Part shown: in pieces, positions 1 through 8,053 of the stretch
Position numbering within the stretch: position 1 is the first letter of the stretch
Layout: each line of letters opens with the position of its first letter
Source: Maricaulaceae bacterium
GTDB taxonomy: Bacteria; Pseudomonadota; Alphaproteobacteria; Caulobacterales; Maricaulaceae
DNA: 64,000 nt
Direction: 5' to 3'
NCBI GenBank assembly: GCA_026126205.1
Contig: JAHCJP010000001.1
Coordinates: 248,001 to 312,000, forward strand
Notes under the pieces: model-generated
The model's database searches: none
The model's input: only the letters and a program-made list of their open reading frames with translations
What the model was told of the DNA's origin: nothing
Program-made: the position numbers and the translations under genes

Positions 1-695
1 GGTGAAATCGCCCATAGATAGGGCTGGCCATAGGCGACGCCGAGGCGGTTTGAGATATCCAGATCCGGCGGCAAGAAGCCGGACCGCCGTCCCGCCGAGG
101 GGTCGGCATGCGCGAAGACCGGGGCGTAAAGCACCGGAACGCCGAGAATTTCCAGCCGCGCATCGCGGTAACGGATCATCTGGTTCTCGATGTCCTGCTC
201 CACCTCGCGTGCGCGCAGCCGCCAGGTTGGCGAGCGCCGGCCTTCGGCGCACAGATCGCAGGCGGTGTAGTAAGCATCGATCAAACGGATCGAGCCGTCC
301 CCGTGACGGATAGCGAAAGCCGCCGCCGCCTTGCCGTCATTTTCAAGCAAGCTGCTGAAGCCGATAGCGACGCCTTCCCCGAACCTGTCGTCCAGCTCCA
401 CCTCGTCGGCGTATTGCGGAAGGGCGCCATCCTGGAACATCGCCACATTGCCGCGCGCGACCACACGCCCTGTTTCCGGCCGGTATTCCAGTTCGTCGGC
501 GTAGAGGGTGCGGTTCTCGTGGCGGGCGCGAACTTGACCACGGGCGATGTAGACGCCGGTCTCGCGCACTTCGACAAGCGTGTCGGCTTCAATGAAGACG
601 CGTCCATCACCCGCCGGGGCGGCCGTCTGGGCATAAGCGGCGGCAGGCGCCAGCATCAGCGCGACGCAGGAGGCTGCGCGGGCGATGAGTCTCAT
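1..695 (-). CDS. lptD: LPS-assembly outer-membrane protein LptD, N-terminal part (cut by window edge)
   Basis: Read on the minus strand from ATG 693-695, the frame stays open to base 1 (about 231 codons). The first residues MRLIARAASCVALMLAPAAAYAQ form a signal peptide with an AYA-QT cleavage site, shown here as start and end only. Next comes an OstA-like periplasmic domain (RVFIEADTLVE, YIARGQVRARH, TLYADELEY, VVARGNVAMF), then the start of the LptD region (ILGVPVLYAPVFAHADP). LptD is the beta-barrel that, with LptE, inserts lipopolysaccharide into the outer leaflet. It lies 85 bp downstream of lptG, in the order lptF-lptG-lptD, which links the two ends of the Lpt bridge. The C-terminal barrel is outside the window. 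The call rests on N-terminal domain features plus context. Confidence 0.88.
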   Translation of the reverse strand, partial: MRLIARAASCVALMLAPAAAYAQTAAPAGDGRVFIEADTLVEVRETGVYIARGQVRARHENRTLYADELEYRPETGRVVARGNVAMFQDGALPQYADEVELDDRFGEGVAIGFSSLLENDGKAAAAFAIRHGDGSIRLIDAYYTACDLCAEGRRSPTWRLRAREVEQDIENQMIRYRDARLEILGVPVLYAPVFAHADPSAGRRSGFLPPDLDISNRLGVAYGQPYLWAIS

Positions 696-780
696 CCTGT
701 CAGACTCCGGGCTGGCGTCGGAACATGGTTATCGGATGGCGTGGCGGGCGTCCACGGCCTTGTCCGCCAAGCATGATGCT

Positions 781-1881
781 TCAACCATCTTCAGTCGTGG
801 CGATATAGACCAGCGCCAGCAGCGCCGTCAGCGCCGGCGCGGACCAGGCCGCCGTCGCCGGATCCAGCGCGCCCGTAGCGCCAAGCGAACGCAGCACTTC
901 CTGCAGGAAGAACATCAGGAAACCCGCCGCGCCGCCCGCCAGCGCGAAGGCCGCTGCGCCACCCAGCCTGAAAAGCCGAAGCGACGCGGCCGCTGCGATC
1001 AGCGTAGCCGCTATCAGGGTCAGCGGCAGGGCCAGCAGTCCGTGCCAGCGCAACTCGTAGCGGCGGGCGTCGAGGCCGGCGGCGGCGGCTGATTCGATCA
1101 GGCCGGGCAATTCCCAGAACGACACTCCGGCCGGAGAGGCGGACCGCTCGAACAGCGCCTGGCGGGTGATGCCGGTGGGCGCGGAAACCTCGCCAAGCGT
1201 TGAGGGGGGCAGGCCGGGGATCCGCTCCACGGCGTCGGTCAGGATCCAGAACCCGGACGCCAGCTGCGCCGCCGGGGCGTCGATGCGGCCATCGAAATGC
1301 GGCGCGCCGGATTGGCTGCGGGTGAATGTGTAGATCGTCACGCCCTGCAGCAGGCCGGCGTCGGCGTCGGCGGCGCGGGCGTAGATGACGTTGAAGCCGT
1401 CCGGACGAGTCTCGCGCAGCCAAAGCTGTTGCGCCTCGCCCGGTTGCCGCCGGGCGTCGATCAGGCTGTCGCGCCGCTGTTCGAATTGCGTGTTCATGCG
1501 CGCGCCGAACGGATTGAGCAGCGTCGCGCCAAGCACGCCGGCGATCAGGGCGATGACCAGCGACGGGACGATGATTCGCCAGGCCGAGACGCCGGAGGCG
1601 CGCATCACCACCAGCTCGCTGCGGCGGTTGAGCCGGAACAGAGTGCTCAGCACCCCGAACAGGAAAACGAAGGGCAGGGTCTGTTCGATCAGCAGCGGCG
1701 CCTTCAAAAAAGTGAGGCTCAACAGGTCCATGGCTGTCACTTCGGCCCGAACCGCCACGCCGCGCGACTGTTCGACGAAATCGATCAGCACGATCACCGA
1801 ACCGATCACCACGAAAGCGGCGGCCAGCCCGTACAGGCTTTGCACGGCCATATAGCGGCTGAGGATGCCCGGAGCCTTCAT
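781..1881 (-). CDS. lptG: LPS export ABC transporter permease LptG
   Basis: A 366-residue inner-membrane permease of the YjgP/YjgQ family. With LptF and the LptB ATPase it extracts lipopolysaccharide from the inner membrane. The start MKAPGILSRYM is chosen because its ATG overlaps the lptF stop codon (ATGA at 1878-1881) and leads straight into the first membrane segment (AAFVVIGSVIVLIDF). Two or three hydrophobic segments lie near the N-terminus (residues about 15-120), a soluble jellyroll-type middle follows (about 130-265), and further membrane segments occupy the C-terminus, the usual family layout. The frame runs 27 codons further upstream, but that part lies inside lptF. LptF and LptG are paralogues; I call this one LptG because it is second and is followed by lptD. 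Confidence 0.9.
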   Translation of the reverse strand: MKAPGILSRYMAVQSLYGLAAAFVVIGSVIVLIDFVEQSRGVAVRAEVTAMDLLSLTFLKAPLLIEQTLPFVFLFGVLSTLFRLNRRSELVVMRASGVSAWRIIVPSLVIALIAGVLGATLLNPFGARMNTQFEQRRDSLIDARRQPGEAQQLWLRETRPDGFNVIYARAADADAGLLQGVTIYTFTRSQSGAPHFDGRIDAPAAQLASGFWILTDAVERIPGLPPSTLGEVSAPTGITRQALFERSASPAGVSFWELPGLIESAAAAGLDARRYELRWHGLLALPLTLIAATLIAAAASLRLFRLGGAAAFALAGGAAGFLMFFLQEVLRSLGATGALDPATAAWSAPALTALLALVYIATTEDG

Positions 1882-3017
1882 GGCGCGGCCTTCGCTGCGG
1901 GAGGACGGCCACGGCGCCAGGGCAGGATCCGGGAGCGCCGCCCGACGCCGAGTATCAGCCACAGCGCGATCAGCCCCGCGCCGGCGGGCAGGGCGTATTG
2001 CAGCGCATTCAACGAGGGCTGGTCCGCCGCCGCCGATTGCACGGCGAATCCCGCCAGCCGCACCATCAGGGCGACCCCGATGGCGATCAGCACCCTGCGC
2101 ACATAGCCGAGACGGGAATGCTGGCCCGCCAGGAACGCCGCGGCTGCGATCAGCATCAGCGTGATATTGTAGATCGGGGCCGACAGCCTGTAATGCGCCT
2201 CGGCCAGCAACCGTTCGGCGCCGCGCGTGCGCGCGACGGCGGCGGCTTCGGGATTGAACAGTTCGTACAGGAACTTGTCGCTGTCCTTGAAGAACAGCGC
2301 CTCGGTCGGGTCCACGAAATCACTCAGGTCGAACTCGTAGCGTTCGAACTCCAGGAAATTCAGCGTGCCGTCAGCATCCAGCTGTTGAAGACTTCCATCG
2401 ACCAGCACCATCGCCGGGCGGGTTTCAGCGCGCACGACGACGCCTTCGCGCGCCACGTACGTGGCGGACGCATCCGTGGCGCGGGAATCATTGATGAACA
2501 CGCCCAGCATGCGCCCGCCGGGCTGGGTGTCGCGGGCGTAGAGCGTCACACCGGGGCCGAGACGCGAGAACGCACCGGGACGCACCAGACTTGCGGCGAC
2601 ATCTGTGCGCAACTCGTGCAGGCTGCGCCGCATTTCGCGATAGGCCATGGGCTGCACGAACAGGTTCAGCGCCAGATTGGCGATGACGGCGTAAACCGCC
2701 AGTCGCATCAGCGGCGCCAGCACGCCCCAGCGGCTTAGCCCCGAGGACGAGGCGACGACGATCTCGCTATCGCCGCTGAGCCGGTTGAGGCTTATCAGCG
2801 TCGCCACGAACAGCGCGAACGGCAGCAGCAGCGCCGTCAGGTGCGGCAGGGCCAGCGCCGTGACCTTCACGAAGATCAGCGCCGTCTCGCGATAGTTCGA
2901 AACCAGGTCGATGTTCGAAAGGCTCTGCGTCAGCAGCGCCAGCCCGGCGAACGCCGTCACGGCCGTCACGAACGGTCCGAGTATCTGCCGGAACATATAA
3001 CGCTGAACGAGAATCAT
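1878..3017 (-). CDS. lptF: LPS export ABC transporter permease LptF
   Basis: A 379-residue YjgP/YjgQ permease beginning MILVQRYMFRQILGPF, typical of LptF, with membrane segments at about residues 15-35, 60-80 and 100-120, a periplasmic beta-rich middle, and C-terminal membrane helices (NITLMLIAAAAFLAG onward). It partners LptG and LptB in the lipopolysaccharide-extracting ABC transporter. The upstream in-frame extension (53 codons) has no membrane or conserved character and crosses the promoter region shared with pepA, so ATG 3015-3017 is preferred. It is first of the minus-strand operon lptF-lptG-lptD, divergent from pepA across 126 bp. Confidence 0.9.
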   Translation of the reverse strand: MILVQRYMFRQILGPFVTAVTAFAGLALLTQSLSNIDLVSNYRETALIFVKVTALALPHLTALLLPFALFVATLISLNRLSGDSEIVVASSSGLSRWGVLAPLMRLAVYAVIANLALNLFVQPMAYREMRRSLHELRTDVAASLVRPGAFSRLGPGVTLYARDTQPGGRMLGVFINDSRATDASATYVAREGVVVRAETRPAMVLVDGSLQQLDADGTLNFLEFERYEFDLSDFVDPTEALFFKDSDKFLYELFNPEAAAVARTRGAERLLAEAHYRLSAPIYNITLMLIAAAAFLAGQHSRLGYVRRVLIAIGVALMVRLAGFAVQSAAADQPSLNALQYALPAGAGLIALWLILGVGRRSRILPWRRGRPPAAKAAP

Positions 3018-3143
3018 CGGGTGCGGCGGGTTGCGGTTGCGGCCTTCTATAACACGCGCGGATCGGATACCACTTCCGCTTCGCGATTTGCGCATACAGG
3101 CGGCGCGGGCCGTTCCGGCCGCCGGATCCAGCAGGGTGAAACC

Positions 3144-4622
3144 ATGAAAATCAGCTTCGCCGCCCCGGCGGCCCATACCGGCGCCATCGCCGTGCCCGCG
3201 TTCGACAAGGCGCGTTTTTCAGCCGCAGCGGCCGAGGTCGACAAGGCCTGCGGCGGCGCGCTGAGCCGCGCGGTGAAGGCTTCGCGCTTCACCGGCAAGG
3301 CGGGCGAGACGCTTGAGGTGACGGCGCCAGCGGGGCTGGACGCTGGCCGGGTCGTGATTTTCGGGCTTGGTGACGAGAAGAAGGCCGGCGCCGGCGTGAT
3401 CGAGAAGGCCGCCGCCGCGGTGGTGAAGAAGCTGCTGCTGTCCGGCGAGACCGCAATCGGCATCCGGCTGGACGGGGTCGCCGACGCCGAGGGCGCGGCG
3501 CGCGCCGGTCTTGGCGCGCGGCTGGCCGCCTACCGCTTCGACGGCTATCGCACGAAACTGACGGCGGACAAGAAGCCGTCGTTGAAGTCGGTCACGGTGC
3601 TGACATCCGATGAGAAGGCCGCGAAGGCGGCGTGGAAGAGCTGGGAGCCGGTCGCCGAGGGGGTCGAGCTGGCCCGCGACCTGGTGATGGAGCCGGCGAA
3701 CGTGCTTTCTCCGCCCGCCTACGCCAGGCGCATGAAGAAGCTTGAAAAGGACGGCCTCGAGGTCGAGGTGCTGGGCGAGGCCGAGATGAAGAAGCTCGGC
3801 ATGGGCTCGCTGCTCGGCGTCGGCCAGGGCTCGGCGCAGGAATCGCAGATGGTGATCCTGCGCTGGAACGGCGGCAAGAAAGGCGACAGACCGCTGGTTT
3901 TCGTCGGCAAGGGCGTCACCTTCGACACCGGCGGCATCTCGCTGAAGCCCGGCGACGGCATGTGGGACATGAAGGGCGACATGGGCGGCTCCGCCGCCGT
4001 CGCCGGCCTGATGAAGACGCTGGCCGGCCGCAAGGCGAAAGTGAACGCCATCGGCGTTCTCGGCCTGGTCGAGAACATGCCGGACGGCAAGGCCCAGCGC
4101 CCGGGCGACATCGTCACTTCCATGTCCGGCCAGACCATCGAAGTGCTGAACACCGACGCCGAAGGCCGCCTGGTGCTGGCCGACGCGCTCTGGTACGCGC
4201 AGGACCGTTTCGACCCGGAGTTCATGATCAACCTCGCCACGCTGACCGGGGCGATCCTGATCGCGCTGGGGCAAGAACACGCCGGCATTTTCAGCAATAA
4301 CGACCGCATCGCCGAGCGGCTGTCGAAGGCCGGCGAGGCCTCGGGAGAGCCGGTGTGGCGGCTGCCGCTGGGGCCGGCCTATGACAAGCAGATCGATTCC
4401 CCGGTGGCCGACATGAAGAATATCGGGCAGGGGCGCCTGGCCGGTTCGATCACCGCCGCGCAGTTCCTGCAGCGCTTCGTCAACAGCAAGCCCTGGTGCC
4501 ATATCGACATCGCCGGCACCGCCTGGAAGGACAAGTCCGACGACCCGCGCGAACCCAGCTGGGGCACGGGTTATGGCGTGCGCCTGCTCGATCGCTTCAT
4601 CCGCGACTATTACGAGAAATAG
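3144..4622 (+). CDS. pepA: Leucyl aminopeptidase (M17 family)
   Basis: A 492-residue cytosolic metallo-aminopeptidase, the usual length of PepA. The N-terminal macro-like domain covers roughly residues 1-160. The C-terminal catalytic domain carries the M17 signature NTDAEGRLVLADAL near residue 336 and the metal/lysine motif VGKGVTFDTGGISLKP near residue 252. It removes N-terminal residues from peptides using two metal ions. The ATG at 3144 is chosen because the protein then starts MKISFAAP like other PepA proteins; the frame is open much further upstream but overlaps the divergent lptF. The lptF/pepA divergent arrangement is common in proteobacteria, and holC follows 4 bp after the stop. Confidence 0.95.
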   Translation: MKISFAAPAAHTGAIAVPAFDKARFSAAAAEVDKACGGALSRAVKASRFTGKAGETLEVTAPAGLDAGRVVIFGLGDEKKAGAGVIEKAAAAVVKKLLLSGETAIGIRLDGVADAEGAARAGLGARLAAYRFDGYRTKLTADKKPSLKSVTVLTSDEKAAKAAWKSWEPVAEGVELARDLVMEPANVLSPPAYARRMKKLEKDGLEVEVLGEAEMKKLGMGSLLGVGQGSAQESQMVILRWNGGKKGDRPLVFVGKGVTFDTGGISLKPGDGMWDMKGDMGGSAAVAGLMKTLAGRKAKVNAIGVLGLVENMPDGKAQRPGDIVTSMSGQTIEVLNTDAEGRLVLADALWYAQDRFDPEFMINLATLTGAILIALGQEHAGIFSNNDRIAERLSKAGEASGEPVWRLPLGPAYDKQIDSPVADMKNIGQGRLAGSITAAQFLQRFVNSKPWCHIDIAGTAWKDKSDDPREPSWGTGYGVRLLDRFIRDYYEK

Positions 4623-4626
4623 GACG

Positions 4627-5079
4627 ATGGCGGGCGAGCTGTGGTTCTACCATCTGGAGCGGACCACGCTCGGCGACGCCTTGCCCGAACTGCTGGACAA
4701 GACGCTGGCCAAGGGCTGGCGCGCGCTGGTGCGCGCCGGATCGGAAGAGCGCGCCGCCGTCATCGACCAGATGCTGTGGTCCTGGCGCGACGAGGCCTTC
4801 CTGCCCCACGGGCGCTGGGACGAGCCGGACCCGGAGCGCCAGCCGATCCTGCTGACGCTGGACGAAGACAACCGCAATTCCGCTCAGGCCCTGTTCACCG
4901 TCGACGGCGTAGAGCCCGAACAGCCGGACGCCTTTGAGCGCGCCGTGGTGATGTTCGACGCCGGCGACGCGACGGCGGTGAGCGCCGCCCGCGCGCTGTG
5001 GAAGAAAGCGAAGGACGAAGGGCGCGCCGTTAGCTACTGGCGCCAGTCCGTGGAAGGCAGATGGGAGAAACAGGGATGA
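4627..5079 (+). CDS. holC: DNA polymerase III chi subunit
   Basis: A 150-residue HolC-family protein. Recognisable features are an N-terminal WFYHLERTTL strand, the RALVRAGSEERAAVIDQMLW segment (20 residues at about 31-50), and WRDEAFLPHGRWDEPD near residue 60 with the conserved F-L-P-H. Chi links the clamp loader to single-strand binding protein at the replication fork. The start at 4627 follows the pepA stop by 4 bp and matches the family N-terminus. pepA-holC adjacency is widespread and supports the call. The stop overlaps the next start (ATGA at 5076-5079), so translation is probably coupled. Confidence 0.92.
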   Translation: MAGELWFYHLERTTLGDALPELLDKTLAKGWRALVRAGSEERAAVIDQMLWSWRDEAFLPHGRWDEPDPERQPILLTLDEDNRNSAQALFTVDGVEPEQPDAFERAVVMFDAGDATAVSAARALWKKAKDEGRAVSYWRQSVEGRWEKQG

Positions 5080-5375
5080 CCATGCCAAGGATTGTCATGG
5101 CGGCGTCCGCCGCCGCATTCGCCGCGGCCTGCGCCACAACGCCGGGCGAAGCACCGCCGCCGCCGATGACCAACGGCCAGGTGGAGCGCGGCTGCGACGT
5201 TTCGGAGCTGCGCTATCTGGTCGGCCAGCCGGTGGACGAGATCGACCTCGACAGCCTGCCCAGTCCGCGGCGGGTGATCCCGCACGGCATGGCGGTGACG
5301 ATGGACTATGTCGAGGGGCGGCTGAATCTCGACCTCGACCCCGACCGCCGCGTCATCCGCGTCTGGTGCGGGTAG
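5076..5375 (+). CDS. Peptidase inhibitor I78 family lipoprotein
   Basis: A 99-residue exported protein. The N-terminus is hydrophobic and runs into AAACATTP, a possible lipobox with Cys near residue 20, so it may be a periplasmic or outer-membrane lipoprotein. The remainder fits the I78 (potato-inhibitor-like) bacterial family: LVGQPVDEIDL, RVIPHGMAVTMDYVEGRLN and a terminal IRVWCG, with two cysteines (GCDVSE and WCG) placed as the family disulfide. Family members inhibit serine proteases or are suspected to. It is last in the pepA-holC operon, with a 4-bp overlap. The target protease cannot be read from sequence. Confidence 0.85.
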   Translation: MTMPRIVMAASAAAFAAACATTPGEAPPPPMTNGQVERGCDVSELRYLVGQPVDEIDLDSLPSPRRVIPHGMAVTMDYVEGRLNLDLDPDRRVIRVWCG

Positions 5376-5421
5376 GGAATATCCGCGCTGCCGGCGCCGG
5401 GACGGCTTTTGGCCAAGCTCG

Positions 5422-6723
5422 TCACCACGCCATGGCTACGCCTGCCGTTACACCGTAGGCCCAGTGCATGTCGTAGCCAAGCCGGGCGTCGACGCTTTCG
5501 CGCGGGTTCAGGGCCCAGACCGGTATCCGGCGCACAGACCCGCCAATATCGATCGTTGTGTTGTCGGCGACGCGTATCCGCAGCCCCCCTTCGGCGCCGA
5601 ACGCGCCGGTGAATGCGGTCCGCGACCGTTCGAGGCGCACCGTTTCATCGAAATTGTTCAGTTGGAAGGTGTGATAGCTGCCTTCGCCTTCAACCACGTC
5701 GAAATTGGCTGCGACCCAGACGGAGATCCATGCGCTCCACGAGTCCGATATTTCCTGCCGCATTTCGGCTTCGGGACGGACATGGAAGCGCAGGGTTTCC
5801 ACCTCCCGCTGTTCGTCTATGCCGAAATTGATGTCGCCGTAATCGATCTGCAACCGCTCGGTGTGACGAATATCCGTCACCCCGGCGCGGATCGAAAAAA
5901 TGGCGTGGCGCTTTGGTGCGCCTCCCGCCCGCTCTCTGATACGCGCATCCCACTCAGGTCCGATCCGGACGCTTCCCCCGATCTCCCGATATTCGCTTGT
6001 CATGCGCGCGCCGGTCACATTGAGGCCGGGCGGAATGACTTGCGTATCACCGTTGAACTGAACGAAAGTGTGCCCCTGCGGGTCGATCCCGGTGTTTCCG
6101 GCGGGGCTGCTGGCGTCTCCAGTGAGGAAGTGGATGGTGAATGTCGGCGAACCGGGCGCGTCGTGAGCCGTCAGGCTGATCCCGCCGCCTGTGACAGAGG
6201 CATCGTGCCTGCCGCCGAAGCCGGCGTTGGCGATACCGAGGCCATTGATGACGCCGTGATGTCCGAATGCGCGAAGATTATAGGCAACATTTTCAGGCGG
6301 GCAGGGGCGGGGCGGACCATCGGGCAGCGCTAGCACCAGTCTTTCCAGAGAGTCGATGTCCTGCGCCAATTCTTCATCGCTGGATGAAAAGAACGGACTG
6401 GTATCGCGGTCGGGCGTAGCAAGCTCCTCGCGCGCCTGATTCAGGAACACGGTCAGATCACGGACGCCGTCGGAACCTGCATAGAGATCGCAGTCTGCAT
6501 ACACGGTCTCGATCCAGACCAGGAATGTGTCCACGGCCTCCGCGAATCGTTGATTGTGAAACCGGGTGGACTCCAGGACAGACGGGTGAAGAAGCCCGCT
6601 TCCCTCTGACAGGCCATGGGGCGGCGTCTGCGCATGCGCTTGCGATGCGCAGACCGCATGGACCGCAATACTGAACATTGCGGCGGCGAGCCGTCGAACG
6701 GCGTTCGGGTAATCGGGATTCAT
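5422..6723 (-). CDS. Putative outer-membrane protein, function unknown
   Basis: 433 residues, not recognised as a named family. The start MNPDYPNAVRRLAAAM gives a signal peptide ending AHA-QT near residue 32. Residues about 40-150 look helical and hydrophilic and contain two Cys-bearing segments (YADCDLY, PRPCPPENV). From about 190 onward, alternating polar/hydrophobic strands rich in Gly and aromatics (TFTIHFLTGD, HTFVQFNGD, RHAIFSIRAGV, LQIDYGDINFGI, SAWISVWVAANFDV) end in VTAGVAMAW, an aromatic C-terminus typical of outer-membrane barrels. It lies 84 bp downstream of a LuxR-type regulator on the same strand. Codon composition is less GC-rich than its neighbours (31 G+C of 60 bases at 6241-6300), suggesting later acquisition. 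The barrel idea is an inference. Confidence 0.6.
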   Translation of the reverse strand: MNPDYPNAVRRLAAAMFSIAVHAVCASQAHAQTPPHGLSEGSGLLHPSVLESTRFHNQRFAEAVDTFLVWIETVYADCDLYAGSDGVRDLTVFLNQAREELATPDRDTSPFFSSSDEELAQDIDSLERLVLALPDGPPRPCPPENVAYNLRAFGHHGVINGLGIANAGFGGRHDASVTGGGISLTAHDAPGSPTFTIHFLTGDASSPAGNTGIDPQGHTFVQFNGDTQVIPPGLNVTGARMTSEYREIGGSVRIGPEWDARIRERAGGAPKRHAIFSIRAGVTDIRHTERLQIDYGDINFGIDEQREVETLRFHVRPEAEMRQEISDSWSAWISVWVAANFDVVEGEGSYHTFQLNNFDETVRLERSRTAFTGAFGAEGGLRIRVADNTTIDIGGSVRRIPVWALNPRESVDARLGYDMHWAYGVTAGVAMAW

Positions 6724-6807
6724 TTGTCTCCCCCTTGGTTCGCCGCCCCGGGAGTCTAGGGAAGGCGCGCGCATCCGTCGTCATTCACCTGGATGACAGA
6801 GAAGCGG

Positions 6808-7932
6808 TTATTGCGGTGCGCTGAGATGGGCGAGGAGCCGGATGAGGTCCTGTTGATTGCGGCTTCCGGTCTTGTGAAGGACGCGGGCCAGATGGGTGCG
6901 GACTGTCGGCATCGCGATACGCGCGTCCTCGGCATACTCGGCCGGTGACCGGCCACGCATCAGGCCAAGCGCCAGCCGGCATTCAGCGGGGGTCAGGCCG
7001 AAGTCGCCGCGCAGCATGGCTTCCGGCGGCGCGAAAGCCCTTGCGCCGTCTGACAGCCAGATGGCTGCGACGGCGCCGTCATTGATATCCGCAAGCGGTG
7101 AAAGACGAGGCAGCCGCGCGACTGTTATCCGCAAGGGCAAACGCGCGGTTCGCTTGAGGACGATAACGCCTCCTGGAATGGCGCCGGTGGGGACGATCGC
7201 CTCGGCGACAAGCGCGGCCAGACGGCGGTGCTGGCCAGGGGAGCGTATTGCGAAGAAACCGCCAGCGAGAACAACCTCGGCGTGGCCTTCCCGGACGATT
7301 CTTTCGGCGGCGGGATTGAGTGATGCGACCCGGCCCGTGGAATCGAGGAAGAGGATGCCGACCGCGCTTGCGCGAATGACAGCCGCGGGGCCGGCCCCGT
7401 CCTGTTTTCGCGATGCGACCAGCGCCGATATCTGCACGGCGCGCACGAAATGCGGGATGAGCATTCGCAGCAATCCTGTCTCGCGTTTGCCGGCATGTCC
7501 TTGTTTCGGCGTACGTTGCGCCGCGACGACCGACATATAGCGATCATTGTTCAGCAGGTTGCCGGAGATGAAATATTTCAGCCCCATCGGGTGCAGAAAA
7601 TCCGCATAAAATTCGTTCCGGGCCATCTCCCCTTCGGACAGCACGTCCCGGTCATGGCATACATAGCCGGCGGGCTCCGAAAGGCAGCGCGGCGTCCGGG
7701 GGCAAACACGCGCATAGTGGGAAACGTAAGCCTCCGCTGCATCGGACGACAGCCGGTCCGAGCTTGCGAAGTAGACGGGCCAGCCGGTTCTCTTGTCGAT
7801 GACCTCGAGGTTGGCGCCTTCCGCGCCGAGTAGCTCGCTGGCCGCGTCCAGCGCCTTGCCCCATAGCGTCTCGTCGAGCGCCGCTTCGTACAGTAAATCG
7901 ACGACCTTTAGCGGATGGAGCCCCCGCGCCAT
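6808..7932 (-). CDS. LuxR-family transcriptional regulator
   Basis: A 374-residue protein with a C-terminal LuxR/GerE helix-turn-helix (about residues 312-370): FGLTPAECRLALGLMRG, then SPAEYAEDARIAMPTVRTHL and VLHKTGSRNQQDLIRLL. The N-terminal 300 residues have a PAS/GAF-like feel (DSTGRVASLNPAAERIV near residue 205), but I cannot assign a ligand. The start at 7930-7932 is chosen because upstream codons (TICYKPHERRRRE) look non-coding and a purine-rich GGAGGCGGGAA-type ribosome site precedes the ATG. No cognate autoinducer synthase or sensor kinase is nearby, so it is an orphan regulator. The gene just downstream (5422-6723) is the simplest candidate target. Confidence 0.82.
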   Translation of the reverse strand: MARGLHPLKVVDLLYEAALDETLWGKALDAASELLGAEGANLEVIDKRTGWPVYFASSDRLSSDAAEAYVSHYARVCPRTPRCLSEPAGYVCHDRDVLSEGEMARNEFYADFLHPMGLKYFISGNLLNNDRYMSVVAAQRTPKQGHAGKRETGLLRMLIPHFVRAVQISALVASRKQDGAGPAAVIRASAVGILFLDSTGRVASLNPAAERIVREGHAEVVLAGGFFAIRSPGQHRRLAALVAEAIVPTGAIPGGVIVLKRTARLPLRITVARLPRLSPLADINDGAVAAIWLSDGARAFAPPEAMLRGDFGLTPAECRLALGLMRGRSPAEYAEDARIAMPTVRTHLARVLHKTGSRNQQDLIRLLAHLSAPQ

Positions 7933-8053
7933 TTCCCGCCTCCTTCGCTCATGCGGCTTATAGCATATCGTCGCATCTACCTGGTCTCTTTTCTGAGGAA
8001 CTGGGCGGATATTCAGGAACGATTGCGGAGGGCGTAGACCGGCGCCGGTTTCC

